Positions 34,455 through 42,735 of a DNA stretch of 64,000 nucleotides are shown piece after piece. The stretch is from positions 591,441 to 655,440 of the forward strand of contig NZ_NESC01000001.1 in the NCBI RefSeq assembly GCF_003063575.1. The letters are read 5' to 3'. The translations under genes and the position numbers were made by a program. The stretch comes from Limnohabitans sp. Jir72. Lineage in GTDB: Bacteria > Pseudomonadota > Gammaproteobacteria > Burkholderiales > Burkholderiaceae_C. The notes under the pieces were generated by a model. It was not told the DNA's origin, made no database searches, and saw only the letters and a list, made by a program, of their open reading frames with translations. Numbering within the stretch: the first letter of the stretch is position 1; every line of letters starts with the position of its first letter.

Positions 34455-34530
34455 TCTTATATCGATTTGGCATATATCTACAACCAATAAATCGTTTGTT
34501 TTGGCATAAAGGACGTTTACAGTCCTGCCC
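34455..34530 (+). promoter_or_regulatory. Probable promoter/regulator region of the sulfate operon
   Basis: An AT-rich island before tauE contains two direct copies of TTTGGCATA (34466-34474 and 34500-34508) and a TTATATC box. Sulfate operons in proteobacteria are normally activated by CysB, which binds poorly conserved AT-rich sites of this kind. The assignment is positional. Confidence 0.35.
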
Positions 34531-35322
34531 ATGATTGATTTGGGCTATGTCTTTGCAGGTTTCTTCGTGGGCACCATCGTGGGCCTGACGGGGGTGGGTG
34601 GCGGCTCGCTGATGACGCCGCTCTTGATCTTTTTCTTTGGCGTGAAGCCTTACATGGCGGTGGGCACCGACCTGCTGTTTGCGGCCTTCACCAAGCTGGG
34701 CGGCACCGTGAGTTTTGCCCGCCAGCGCATCGTGCCCTGGCGCGTGGTGGGTTTGCTCAGCGCGGGCAGCATTCCGGCTTGCCTCGTCACCCTTGGCGTT
34801 TTGCGCTGGGTGGGCCCGGCCGACCCCAAAGTGCAGGCCCTGATGACCACCACCTTGGGCGTAGCCCTGCTGCTCACTGCAGCCGCCATGCTCTACAAGG
34901 CCGTTCGCGGCAAACAAGTGCCCCGCCAACTGGCACCAGAGGACGAAGCCCTCGCCAGCACACCCCGCCACTGGAGCCTGCCGCTGCTGTTTGGCGCCCT
35001 GATTGGCACCTTGGTCACCCTCACCTCGGTGGGCGCGGGCGCCATTGGCGTGACGGTGCTGATGGTGCTGTATCCTCTGCTGCCTTTGCCGCGCATCGTG
35101 GCGGCCGACATCGCTTATGCCGTGCCCCTGACCTTGGTGGCGGGCCTGGGCCATGCGTCGCTTGGCTCGGTGGACTGGCCGCTTTTGGCCAAGCTGCTGG
35201 CCGGATCGATCCCCGGCATTTGGCTGGGCTCGCGCCTGACACACCACACGCCTGACCGCGTGATCCGTTCATTGCTGTCCGTGCTGCTGGCATGGGCGGG
35301 CACCAAACTCGTTCTGATCTGA
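34531..35322 (+). CDS. tauE: TauE/SafE-family sulfite/anion exporter
   Basis: A 263-residue membrane protein with 7-8 helices and the family repeat GLTGVGGGSLMTPLL near residue 18 and LTSVGAGAIGVTVLMVLYPL near residue 163. TauE/SafE proteins carry sulfite, sulfoacetate and related anions across the inner membrane. Its position 19 bp before cysI suggests removal or uptake of sulfite linked to sulfate reduction. It appears to be the first gene of the cys operon. Confidence 0.88.
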   Translation: MIDLGYVFAGFFVGTIVGLTGVGGGSLMTPLLIFFFGVKPYMAVGTDLLFAAFTKLGGTVSFARQRIVPWRVVGLLSAGSIPACLVTLGVLRWVGPADPKVQALMTTTLGVALLLTAAAMLYKAVRGKQVPRQLAPEDEALASTPRHWSLPLLFGALIGTLVTLTSVGAGAIGVTVLMVLYPLLPLPRIVAADIAYAVPLTLVAGLGHASLGSVDWPLLAKLLAGSIPGIWLGSRLTHHTPDRVIRSLLSVLLAWAGTKLVLI

Positions 35323-35341
35323 TTTTTTTACAGCTGTTGAT

Positions 35342-37150
35342 ATGTACCAGTACACCGAATTCGACAAAGCCTTTGTGCGCGCCCGCGCTGCAGAGTTCCG
35401 AGACCAGTTGGGTCGTTGGCAGACAGGTCAATTGACCGAAGACCAGTTCCGCCCCCTGCGCCTGCAAAACGGCTGGTATGTGCAGCGCTACGCGCCCATG
35501 CTGCGCGTGGCCGTGCCTTATGGCGAGATCAACGCGGCTCAGATCAAGGTGCTGGCCCAAATCGCCCGCGACTACGACACGCCGGACGCCGCCCTGCTGG
35601 CCGAAGCCCAAGACACCCAAGACAAAATTGCCGGTCTGGCCCCTAAGCTCACGACCAACTACGGCCACTTCACCACCCGCCAGAACGTGCAGTTCAACTG
35701 GATTCCACTGGACAAATCGGCCGACGTGATGGAGCTGCTGGCCACCGTGAACATGCACGGCATCCAGACCAGCGGCAACTGCATCCGCAACACCACCACC
35801 GACGAGCTGGCGGGTGTGGCGGTGGACGAAGTGGTCGATCCCCGGCCGTATGCCGAGCTGATCCGCCAGTGGAGCACGCTGCACCCCGAGTTTGCGCACC
35901 TGCCGCGCAAGTTCAAGATCGCCATCACCGGCGCCACCGAAGACCGCGCCGCCATTGGCTGGCACGACGTGGGCCTGCAAGTCATCCACAACGCTGCAGG
36001 CGAAGTGGGCTTCAAAGTGCTGGTGGGCGGCGGCATGGGCCGCACGCCGGTCAACGGCGTGGTCATCCGCGAGTTCCTGCCTTGGCAGGACATCATGAAC
36101 TACCTCGAAGCCGTGGTGCGTGTGTACAACCGCTGGGGCCGCCGAGACAACAAGTACAAGGCCCGCATCAAGATTTTGGTCAAGGCCGAAGGCCAGCGCT
36201 ACTTTGACGAAGTGGAAACCGAATTCCGCGAAATTTTGGAACGCGACGGCGCGCCACACACCCTGCCGCAGGCCGAACTCGACCGCGTGAAAGCCGGTTT
36301 TGTGGACCCAGCGCTGAACCTGCCCGAAAACACCGATGCGTGGTTGGCCCAGGCCGAAGCGGCGCTCAGCATCGAAGCGGCCAAGACGCCCGCTTTTGCA
36401 CGCTGGCTGGCGCGCAATGTGCGCCCGCACCGCAACCCGCAACTGCGCGCCGTGTCGCTGTCCTTCAAGCGCTCGGGTTATGCCCCGGGTGACGCCACTG
36501 CAGAGCAACTCGACGCTGCCGCAGCTTTGGTGGAAAAGTATTCCGCAGGGGAAGCCCGTGTCTCGCACACCCAAAACCTGCTGCTGCCTTGGGTGCGTCT
36601 GGACCAGCTGCACGCGCTGTGGCGCGAAGCCCAGGCGCTGGGTGTGGCCCAGCCCAACATCGGTTTGCTGACCGACATGATCGCCTGCCCCGGCGGCGAC
36701 TACTGCGCGCTGGCCAATGCCCGCTCCATCCCTACGGCCAGCGCCATCACCGAGCGCTACCAAGACCTGGACGAGCTGGAAGACCTGGGCCACATCGACT
36801 TCCACATCAGCGGTTGCATCAACTCTTGCGGTCACCACCACTCGGGCCACATTGGCATCCTGGGTGTCGATAAAGACGGCAAAGAGTGGTACCAGGTCAC
36901 GCTGGGCGGCTCAGACGGCAAGGACCTGTCCGGCGCGGCCACGCCCGGCAAGGTGGTGGGTCCGTCCTTCTCTTCGTTTGAAGTGCCGGATGTGATCGAA
37001 GCGATTTTGAACACCTACAAAGAGTTGCGCGCTCCCAGTGCCGAAGGCAAGCAAGAAGCCTTCATCGAGACGCTGCGCCGTGTCGGTCAAGACCCGTTCA
37101 AAGCCGCAGCCAACGCGGCACGTCATCCGGCAGAGGAAACCGCCGCCTGA
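35342..37150 (+). CDS. cysI: Sulfite reductase hemoprotein (nitrite/sulfite reductase family)
   Basis: A 602-residue siroheme/[4Fe-4S] enzyme reducing sulfite to sulfide. It starts MYQYTEFDKAFVRARAAEFR. Two ferredoxin-like half domains alternate with siroheme domains. The cluster ligands are Cys in IACPGGDYCALANARS and in HISGCINSCGHHHSGH. No CysJ flavoprotein gene is present, so electrons probably come from ferredoxin. A 7-Fe ferredoxin and two ferredoxin-NADP reductases are encoded within 12 kb. DUF934, cysH, cysD and cysN follow. Confidence 0.93.
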   Translation: MYQYTEFDKAFVRARAAEFRDQLGRWQTGQLTEDQFRPLRLQNGWYVQRYAPMLRVAVPYGEINAAQIKVLAQIARDYDTPDAALLAEAQDTQDKIAGLAPKLTTNYGHFTTRQNVQFNWIPLDKSADVMELLATVNMHGIQTSGNCIRNTTTDELAGVAVDEVVDPRPYAELIRQWSTLHPEFAHLPRKFKIAITGATEDRAAIGWHDVGLQVIHNAAGEVGFKVLVGGGMGRTPVNGVVIREFLPWQDIMNYLEAVVRVYNRWGRRDNKYKARIKILVKAEGQRYFDEVETEFREILERDGAPHTLPQAELDRVKAGFVDPALNLPENTDAWLAQAEAALSIEAAKTPAFARWLARNVRPHRNPQLRAVSLSFKRSGYAPGDATAEQLDAAAALVEKYSAGEARVSHTQNLLLPWVRLDQLHALWREAQALGVAQPNIGLLTDMIACPGGDYCALANARSIPTASAITERYQDLDELEDLGHIDFHISGCINSCGHHHSGHIGILGVDKDGKEWYQVTLGGSDGKDLSGAATPGKVVGPSFSSFEVPDVIEAILNTYKELRAPSAEGKQEAFIETLRRVGQDPFKAAANAARHPAEETAA

Positions 37151-37158
37151 AGCACCCC

Positions 37159-37232
37159 GTAGGAGCCCACCCCTGTGGGCGATTCTTTCTATTGGGATTT
37201 GCAGGCGATCGCCCACAGGGTGGGCTCCTACA
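37159..37232. repeat. REP-like inverted pair between cysI and the DUF934 gene
   Basis: Arms 37159-37183 and 37208-37232: the left begins GTAGGAGCCCACCCC and ends GTGGGCGAT, and the right is its reverse complement with one indel-like change. Each arm also folds on itself (CCCAC/GTGGG). A 24-bp spacer separates them. The same family recurs at 37676 and 38536. Confidence 0.88.
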
Positions 37233-37246
37233 AAAACAAAACGACC

Positions 37247-37624
37247 ATGAAAATCATCACCGCACAAGAACACGAGAGCGCCAACTCCACCGGCATCTTG
37301 GAACTCGCCAACGACGTGGACCCGCGCACGCTCGACCTGACCGGCATCACCCGCATCGACCTGCAGTTTCCGGCCTTCACCGACGGTCGTGCATACAGCC
37401 AGGCCTTTTTGCTGCGCCGCCGCCTGGGCTTTGCAGGTGAGCTGCGCGCCACAGGCGATGTGCTGATCGACCAGTTGGTGCAGATGCAGCGCACCGGCTT
37501 TGATGTGGCCGTGCTGAGCGAAGGCGTGGACGCTTCGGCGGCGCAACGCCAATTTGAACGGTTTACCGGGTTCTACCAAGGCTCGGCTGTCGAAACGAAA
37601 CCCCAATTCGCCAAAGCCACCTGA
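37247..37624 (+). CDS. DUF934 protein associated with sulfite reductase
   Basis: A 125-residue cytoplasmic protein (MKIITAQEHESANSTGILEL). Conserved line: LDLTGITRIDLQFPAFTDGR, followed by AYSQAFLLRRRLGFAGELRA, which is the DUF934 signature. The family is almost always found between cysI and cysH in beta- and gammaproteobacteria and is thought to assist assimilatory sulfite reductase, but no activity is proven. The start at 37247 lies 15 bp after a REP-like element; an earlier in-frame codon falls within it. Confidence 0.88.
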   Translation: MKIITAQEHESANSTGILELANDVDPRTLDLTGITRIDLQFPAFTDGRAYSQAFLLRRRLGFAGELRATGDVLIDQLVQMQRTGFDVAVLSEGVDASAAQRQFERFTGFYQGSAVETKPQFAKAT

Positions 37625-37675
37625 GGTCAGTGGCCACAGGACGATCCACAAAACCAATCCGCCGACACACATCCC

Positions 37676-37749
37676 TGTAGGAGCCCACCCCGTGGGCGAT
37701 GTCCCCTGCGAAGGACCACCCACCATCGCCCACGGGGTGGGCTCCTACA
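37676..37749. repeat. REP-like inverted pair between the DUF934 gene and cysH
   Basis: Arms 37676-37700 and 37725-37749 are perfect inverted copies of 25 bases, beginning TGTAGGAGCCCACCCC and ending GTGGGCGAT, around a 24-bp spacer. It ends 10 bp before the cysH start codon, so the hairpin probably influences cysH translation or mRNA stability. Confidence 0.9.
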
Positions 37750-37759
37750 AAAAAACGCC

Positions 37760-38515
37760 ATGACCTCTTCCCTCATTACTTCCCGCAACACGCCGCTCAA
37801 GGCCACCGAGCAAAACGCCAAAGCCAGCCCTGACTTTCCCGCCAAGCTGGCCGAGACCCAAGCCTTGCTGCAACGCGCTGCGGCCGAGTTCACCCCCGTC
37901 ACGCAAGCGTCCAGCCTGGGCGCTGAAGACGTGGTGATCACGCACCTCATCAACACCCTGCAGCTGGACATCCCGGTGTTCGTGCTGGAGACAGGCGCGC
38001 TGCACACCGAAACCCTGGCCCTGCTGGAACGCACCCAGGCGCATTCGCGTGCGCCCATCGTGGTTTACCGCCCGGTGCAAGAGTCGGTGATCCAGTTCGT
38101 GCGCGACCAAGGCCAGGATGCGATGTACAAGTCGATCGAACTGCGCAAAGCCTGTTGCGGTGTTCGCAAGATGGAGCCCTTGGCCCGCGCCTTGAAAGGC
38201 CAACGCGCCTGGATCACCGGTTTGCGCCAAGAGCAATCCACCGCCCGCGCTGAAGTGCCGCTGCTCGACACCAGCGAAGAAGCCACCAAAGGCCTGGGCA
38301 AATTCAACCCATTGGCCAGATGGACTTGGGGCGACGTGTGGCACTACATCGCCGAGAACAAAGTGGACTACAACCCGCTGCACGACCAGTTTTTCCCCAG
38401 CATCGGCTGCGCGCCTTGCACACGGGCCATCAGCTTGGGCGAGGAGTTCCGCGCCGGGCGCTGGTGGTGGGAGGACGAGGCGGCCAAGGAGTGTGGGTTG
38501 CACGTCAAAACCTGA
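37760..38515 (+). CDS. cysH: Assimilatory adenylyl-sulfate (APS) reductase
   Basis: A 251-residue enzyme reducing activated sulfate to sulfite. It has SSLGAEDVVITHLI (PP-loop region). The four cysteines of the [4Fe-4S] APS-reductase subtype are present: ACCGVRKMEPL and GCAPCTRAIS. The C-terminal catalytic Cys is in ECGLH. PAPS-specific CysH proteins lack the CC/CxxC set, so APS is the likely substrate. This agrees with the absence of an APS kinase in the operon. cysD and cysN, which make APS, follow. Confidence 0.92.
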   Translation: MTSSLITSRNTPLKATEQNAKASPDFPAKLAETQALLQRAAAEFTPVTQASSLGAEDVVITHLINTLQLDIPVFVLETGALHTETLALLERTQAHSRAPIVVYRPVQESVIQFVRDQGQDAMYKSIELRKACCGVRKMEPLARALKGQRAWITGLRQEQSTARAEVPLLDTSEEATKGLGKFNPLARWTWGDVWHYIAENKVDYNPLHDQFFPSIGCAPCTRAISLGEEFRAGRWWWEDEAAKECGLHVKT

Positions 38516-38535
38516 AACACCGTCAAGCCCATCCC

Positions 38536-38608
38536 TGTAGGAGCCCACCCTGTGGGCGATTGTTAAACCCCAAGACGGAAGGATCGCCCACGGGGGTGGG
38601 CTCCTACA
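38536..38608. repeat. REP-like inverted pair between cysH and cysD
   Basis: Arms 38536-38560 (TGTAGGAGCCCACCC, then TGTGGGCGAT) and 38583-38608 are inverted copies with a single extra G in the right arm. The spacer is about 22 bp. The right arm ends 20 bp before the cysD start. Confidence 0.88.
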
Positions 38609-38628
38609 AAAACCAAAGAGAAACCTGT

Positions 38629-39558
38629 ATGACCGCCACCACACCCCAAGAACTGCACACCCTGAGCAATGCTCACCTGGACGCGCTGGAAGAAGAAACC
38701 ATCTTCATCCTGCGCGAAGTCGCCGCCGCCTTTGAGCGCCCCACCCTGCTGTTTTCGGGCGGCAAGGATTCGCTGGTCATGCTCAAGTGCGCCGAAAAGG
38801 CTTTTGGCGCAGGCCGCATCCCCTACCCCCTGCTCATGATCGACACCGGCCACAACTTCACCGAAGTGACCGACTTCCGCGATTCGCGTGCGAAAGAGTT
38901 GGGCGCTGAGCTGATCGTGCGCAGCGTCGAAGACTCCATGAAAAAAGGCACCGTGCGCCTGGCCCACCCGGGCGAGAGCCGCAATGTGCACCAGTCGGTC
39001 ACGCTGCTCGAAGCGATTGAAGAGTTCCGCTTTGACGCGCTGATCGGTGGTGCCCGCCGCGACGAAGAAAAGGCCCGCGCCAAAGAGCGCATCTTTTCGC
39101 ACCGCGACAGCTTTGGCCAGTGGCAGCCCAAGGCCCAGCGCCCTGAGCTGTGGACGCTGTTCAACCACAAGCTGCAGCCCGGCGAGCACTTTCGCGTGTT
39201 CCCCATCAGCAACTGGACCGAGCTGGACGTGTGGCAGTACATTGCCCGCGAAAACATTGCGTTGCCATCGATCTATTACACCCACAAACGTGAAGTGGTG
39301 GACCGCCGGGGCCTCTTGGTGCCGGTGACCGAGCTGACACCGCCCAAAGACGGCGAAGAAGTGGTGGTGCGCGACGTGCGTTTTCGCACCGTGGGCGACA
39401 TCACCTGCACCTGCCCGGTGGAAAGCACTGCCGCCACGCCTGAGCAGATCGTGATCGAAACGCTGGCGGCCGATGTGAGCGAGCGCGGGGCGACCCGCAT
39501 GGACGACAAAACGTCCGAGGCTTCGATGGAGAAGCGCAAAAAAGACGGCTATTTTTGA
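38629..39558 (+). CDS. cysD: Sulfate adenylyltransferase subunit 2
   Basis: A 309-residue PP-loop ATP pyrophosphatase subunit forming APS from sulfate and ATP with CysN. It begins MTATTPQELHTLSNAHLDAL. The PP-loop is LFSGGKDSLVML. Other conserved lines are GARRDEEKARAKERIFS and the C-terminal TEASMEKRKKDGYF-type ending (here SEASMEKRKKDGYF). The start at 38629 is chosen because upstream sequence in frame is a REP element. cysN follows by 17 bp. Confidence 0.95.
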   Translation: MTATTPQELHTLSNAHLDALEEETIFILREVAAAFERPTLLFSGGKDSLVMLKCAEKAFGAGRIPYPLLMIDTGHNFTEVTDFRDSRAKELGAELIVRSVEDSMKKGTVRLAHPGESRNVHQSVTLLEAIEEFRFDALIGGARRDEEKARAKERIFSHRDSFGQWQPKAQRPELWTLFNHKLQPGEHFRVFPISNWTELDVWQYIARENIALPSIYYTHKREVVDRRGLLVPVTELTPPKDGEEVVVRDVRFRTVGDITCTCPVESTAATPEQIVIETLAADVSERGATRMDDKTSEASMEKRKKDGYF

Positions 39559-39575
39559 TCACGGGGGAACCAAAC

Positions 39576-40856
39576 ATGCACAACAACCAACATTTCTCAG
39601 CCCTCAAATTCATCACCTGCGGCTCGGTCGACGACGGCAAAAGCACGCTGATTGGCCGCCTGCTGGTCGACACCAAGGCCGTGCTGCAAGACCACTTGGC
39701 GGGCGTGCAGCGCTCGGGCGAAACCGACTTGGCTTTGCTGACCGATGGCCTCTCCGCCGAGCGCGAGCAAGGCATCACCATCGACGTGGCTTACCGCTAC
39801 TTCAATACCGAAGCACGCAAATTCATCATCGGCGACGCGCCCGGCCACGAGCAGTACACCCGCAACATGGTCACCGCAGCATCCAGCGCCGACGCTGCCG
39901 TGGTGCTGGTTGACGCCATCAAGCTCGACTGGGCCAACCCCGACCTGCAACTGCTGCCGCAAACCCGCCGCCATTCGCTGCTGGTGAACCTGCTGCGCGT
40001 GCCCTCCATCGTGTTCGCCATCAACAAGCTTGATGCCGTGGCCGATCCGGCCGTGGCTTACAAAAACATCGCAGGCGCTTTGAACAAGTTCGCCCAAGAA
40101 GCGGGCATCACGGTCGCGGCCATGGTGCCCGTGTCGGCGCTCAAGGGCTGGAATGTGGTGACTACCGAGAACAATGACCAAGCCGACTGGTGCGGCTACA
40201 CCGGCCCGAGCCTGCTCAGCATCCTCGAAGACCTGCCCGTCACCCCGGCCGAGACCGATGTGGCCTTCAGCTTCCCGGTGCAGTGGGTCGAAAAGTTCCA
40301 TGACTCCGGCGTCACCACCCAAGGCCGCCGCGTGTTCTGGGGCCGTGTGGCCACCGGCAGCATCGCGCCGGGCCAAACGATCAAGGTCTTCCCGAGCGGG
40401 CAGACTGCTGTGGTGTCGCAAGTGCTGTCGGCCACCCGCCAGCCGCAAAACAAGGCCGCTGGCCACAGCGCAGGCATCGTGCTCGACCGCGAGGTGGACG
40501 TGTCGCGTGGCGACTGGCTGCTTGCGGCCGAAGGTGCTCCTGAGGGCCAGCGCCAGCTGAGCACCACCATCGCCTGGATGGACGACGAACCTTTGGTGGC
40601 AGGGCGCCTTTACTGGGCACTTCATGGCCACCGCTGGGTCAAGGTCAAGGTGCAGCGCGTGGTGCACCGCCTGGACGTGAACACCCTGGCCGAAGAAGAA
40701 GCCACCGAGCTGGCGCCCAACGCCATTGGCCACGTCACCCTGGCCCTGCAAGAGCCGCTGGTCACCCTGCCCTTTGCCCAATCGCGCATCTTGGGCGCGC
40801 TGGTGCTGGTTGACACGGCCAGCCACAAGACCTCAGGCGCCGTATTGGTCCATTGA
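39576..40856 (+). CDS. cysN: Sulfate adenylyltransferase subunit 1 (GTPase)
   Basis: A 426-residue EF-Tu-like GTPase that drives CysD. G motifs: GSVDDGKSTLIGRLL, DAPGHEQYTRNM and INKLDAV. It ends after the second beta-barrel, so it lacks a fused CysC APS kinase. GGGGG precedes the ATG at 39576. Last gene of the sulfate operon; a large inverted repeat follows. Confidence 0.95.
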   Translation: MHNNQHFSALKFITCGSVDDGKSTLIGRLLVDTKAVLQDHLAGVQRSGETDLALLTDGLSAEREQGITIDVAYRYFNTEARKFIIGDAPGHEQYTRNMVTAASSADAAVVLVDAIKLDWANPDLQLLPQTRRHSLLVNLLRVPSIVFAINKLDAVADPAVAYKNIAGALNKFAQEAGITVAAMVPVSALKGWNVVTTENNDQADWCGYTGPSLLSILEDLPVTPAETDVAFSFPVQWVEKFHDSGVTTQGRRVFWGRVATGSIAPGQTIKVFPSGQTAVVSQVLSATRQPQNKAAGHSAGIVLDREVDVSRGDWLLAAEGAPEGQRQLSTTIAWMDDEPLVAGRLYWALHGHRWVKVKVQRVVHRLDVNTLAEEEATELAPNAIGHVTLALQEPLVTLPFAQSRILGALVLVDTASHKTSGAVLVH

Positions 40857-40862
40857 CGAAAC

Positions 40863-40923
40863 TTGTCGGGGCTAAAGCCGCCGACCAACCCATCATCGAG
40901 GTCGGCGGCATTAGCCCCGACAA
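40863..40923. repeat. Large palindrome downstream of cysN
   Basis: Arms 40863-40886 and 40900-40923 (TTGTCGGGGCTAAAGCC ... and its inverse) pair over 24 bp with one mismatch around a 13-base loop. No T-run follows, so it is not a classical terminator, though it would block 3' exonucleases. An isolated arm is found at 7301-7323. Confidence 0.88.
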
Positions 40924-41067
40924 ATTCACCCACAATGGCAGATGCCATTGATTCAGCTTCAACCCCTTGCCCAGCAGGGCTGGCTCACAAGTTGCTCAAC
41001 GATCTCCTTTAAAATCACGACTTTGGTGCTGCTCGTGCAGCCGCCCATTCAACTTTCCGAGTCCATC

Positions 41068-41397
41068 ATGACCCACGTTGTTTCCGAATCCTGTATCCAG
41101 TGCAAATACACCGACTGTGTGGACGTTTGCCCTGTGGACTGCTTCCGCGAAGGCCCCAACTTCCTGACCATCGACCCCGATGAGTGCATCGACTGCGCCG
41201 TGTGCATCCCCGAGTGCCCCGTGAACGCCATCTATGCTGAAGAAGACCTGCCCGCCGACCAACAGCACATGACCCAGCTCAATGCCGATCTGGCACTCTT
41301 GCCCGGCTGGAAGAGCATCACCAAGCGCAAAGCCCCGCTGCCCACGGCCGACGAGTGGAAAGACAAGACCGGTAAGCTGGCCGAACTGGTCCGCTGA
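41068..41397 (+). CDS. fdxA: Seven-iron ferredoxin
   Basis: A 109-residue electron carrier with one [3Fe-4S] and one [4Fe-4S] cluster. Cluster ligands: [19 protein letters not shown] and [17 protein letters not shown]. The tail ([20 protein letters not shown]) is typical of FdxA from beta- and gammaproteobacteria. It lies between the sulfate operon and a ferredoxin-NADP reductase, consistent with supplying electrons to CysI. A strong terminator follows. Confidence 0.95.
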   Translation: MTHVVSESCIQCKYTDCVDVCPVDCFREGPNFLTIDPDECIDCAVCIPECPVNAIYAEEDLPADQQHMTQLNADLALLPGWKSITKRKAPLPTADEWKDKTGKLAELVR

Positions 41398-41416
41398 TCG
41401 CCAGCACTGATGCACC

Positions 41417-41443
41417 ATGGCCGAATCTTTCGGCCATTTTTTT
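41417..41443 (+). terminator. Rho-independent terminator after fdxA
   Basis: ATGGCCGAA and TTCGGCCAT form a perfect 9-bp stem with a three-base loop, followed by seven T residues. Confidence 0.92.
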
Positions 41444-41460
41444 AAAGCGCCTCCCGACAC

Positions 41461-42504
41461 ATGACTGCACGCATTGAAACCGAAGCCTTGGTCATTGGTG
41501 CAGGCCCCGTGGGTCTTTTCCAAGTTTTCCAGCTCGGTCTGCAAGGCATTGCGTGCCATGTCATCGATGCCCTGCCCCATGTGGGCGGCCAATGCGCAGA
41601 GCTTTACGCGGACAAGCCGATTTACGACATCCCCGGCATTGCCGTGTGCACAGGTCGTGAATTGGTGGCGCGTTTGCAGCAGCAAATAGCGCCCTTCCAA
41701 CCCACACTTCATCTGAGCCAACTGGTTTGTCGACTGGAGCGCCAAGCCGATGATCGGCTACTCGTCGAAACCACTTGCGGGAACATGTTCATCGCGTCAA
41801 CCGTATTCTTGGCCGCAGGCGTGGGCGCTTTTGTGCCTCGTCAGTTGGTGCTCGACGGGCTGGCGTCTTTCAACGACACCCAGGTTTTTGCCCAAACGGT
41901 CGACCCGGCACGCTGGACAGGCCGGCACCTGGTGGTGGCCGGTGATGGTGACGCCGCTTTGCAAACCTGCCTTGACGCCTGCGAGCATGCAGCATTGGGC
42001 GACGGCGCAGCCAGCATCACGCTCTTGCACCGGCGAGACCAATTCACAGCCGAACCCGAGCGCGTCGCCCTGATGCGCCAAGCCTGTGCGGCAGGCCGCA
42101 TGCGCTTTGTGCCCGGCCAGCCAACGGGTCTGCGCCATGCGGCAGGCCGTCTGGAGGCCCTGGAACTGCTGAACCCGCAAGGCGAGTCGGAATGGTTGCC
42201 ACTGGACGTCTTGCAAACCTGCCTGGGCCTGTCGCCCAAACTGGGGCCTGTGGCGCAATGGGGCCTGGCCATGGAGCGCAAGCAACTGGTGGTCAACACC
42301 GAAAACTTTGGCACCTCCGAGCCCGGTATTTTTGCCGTCGGTGACATCAACACCTACCCCGGCAAAAAGAAGCTGATCCTGTGCGGCTTCCACGAGGCCA
42401 CCCTGGCCGCCTTTGGTGCGGTGGCCTTACTCCGGCCCGATGAAAAACCCCTGCTGCAGTACACCACCACCTCCACTCTGCTGCACAAGCGCCTCGGGCT
42501 TTGA
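41461..42504 (+). CDS. Ferredoxin--NADP+ reductase, thioredoxin-reductase-like type
   Basis: A 347-residue flavoprotein. FAD fold: EALVIGAGPVGLFQVFQLG. Next: HVIDALPHVGGQCAELYADK, with a lone Cys instead of the CxxC of thioredoxin reductases. The NADP fold follows VVAGDGDAALQTCLDACEHA. C-terminal FAD motif: GIFAVGDINTYPGKKKLILC. Lack of the redox disulfide places it with TrxR-like ferredoxin/flavodoxin reductases (YumC type). Its position 64 bp after fdxA supports ferredoxin as partner. Confidence 0.88.
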   Translation: MTARIETEALVIGAGPVGLFQVFQLGLQGIACHVIDALPHVGGQCAELYADKPIYDIPGIAVCTGRELVARLQQQIAPFQPTLHLSQLVCRLERQADDRLLVETTCGNMFIASTVFLAAGVGAFVPRQLVLDGLASFNDTQVFAQTVDPARWTGRHLVVAGDGDAALQTCLDACEHAALGDGAASITLLHRRDQFTAEPERVALMRQACAAGRMRFVPGQPTGLRHAAGRLEALELLNPQGESEWLPLDVLQTCLGLSPKLGPVAQWGLAMERKQLVVNTENFGTSEPGIFAVGDINTYPGKKKLILCGFHEATLAAFGAVALLRPDEKPLLQYTTTSTLLHKRLGL

Positions 42505-42633
42505 CCCCGCAGATCTTCGGCTTCAGTCCCAGCATTCAATCGCGGTGAACTTGCCATCGTCGCAGTGGCGGTGCGGACCGGCACGCCATCTCCTGTAAAA
42601 TTCAGAGGCCATACTGCTCTAGCGGTGTGGCAT

Positions 42634-42718
42634 CCGCTGGGGGTGTTGAAGTCCGTGAGGGCTTCGACTGAGAAAGTCCCTTTGAACCTGATTGAGGTAA
42701 TCCTCGCGCAGGGAAGCT
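42634..42718 (+). promoter_or_regulatory. TPP riboswitch (THI element)
   Basis: The conserved core is all present: GCTGGGGGTG, a P3 arm (GAAGTCC/GGGCTTC), CTGAGA, CCCTTTGAACCTGA, the GAGG/CCTC arm with TAAT-like loop, and GCGCAGGGAAGC. It ends 17 bp before the LuxE-like start codon, so regulation is probably at translation initiation or early transcription. Upstream AGCGG at 42621 can pair with CCGCT at 42634, a plausible alternative to the P1 stem. Thiamine pyrophosphate binding should shut the downstream genes off. Confidence 0.95.
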
Positions 42719-42735
42719 TGCCAAGCGAACGGCAC

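Noticed and set aside
33077..34534. A 485-residue ORF overlapping the MFS gene in another frame.
   Set aside because: The other frame gives a proper 12-helix transporter; this one is Gly/His/Arg-rich without domain.
37159..38608. A CRISPR-like array of repeated palindromes.
   Set aside because: The units are paired and inverted, separated by genes rather than uniform spacers, and there are no cas genes.
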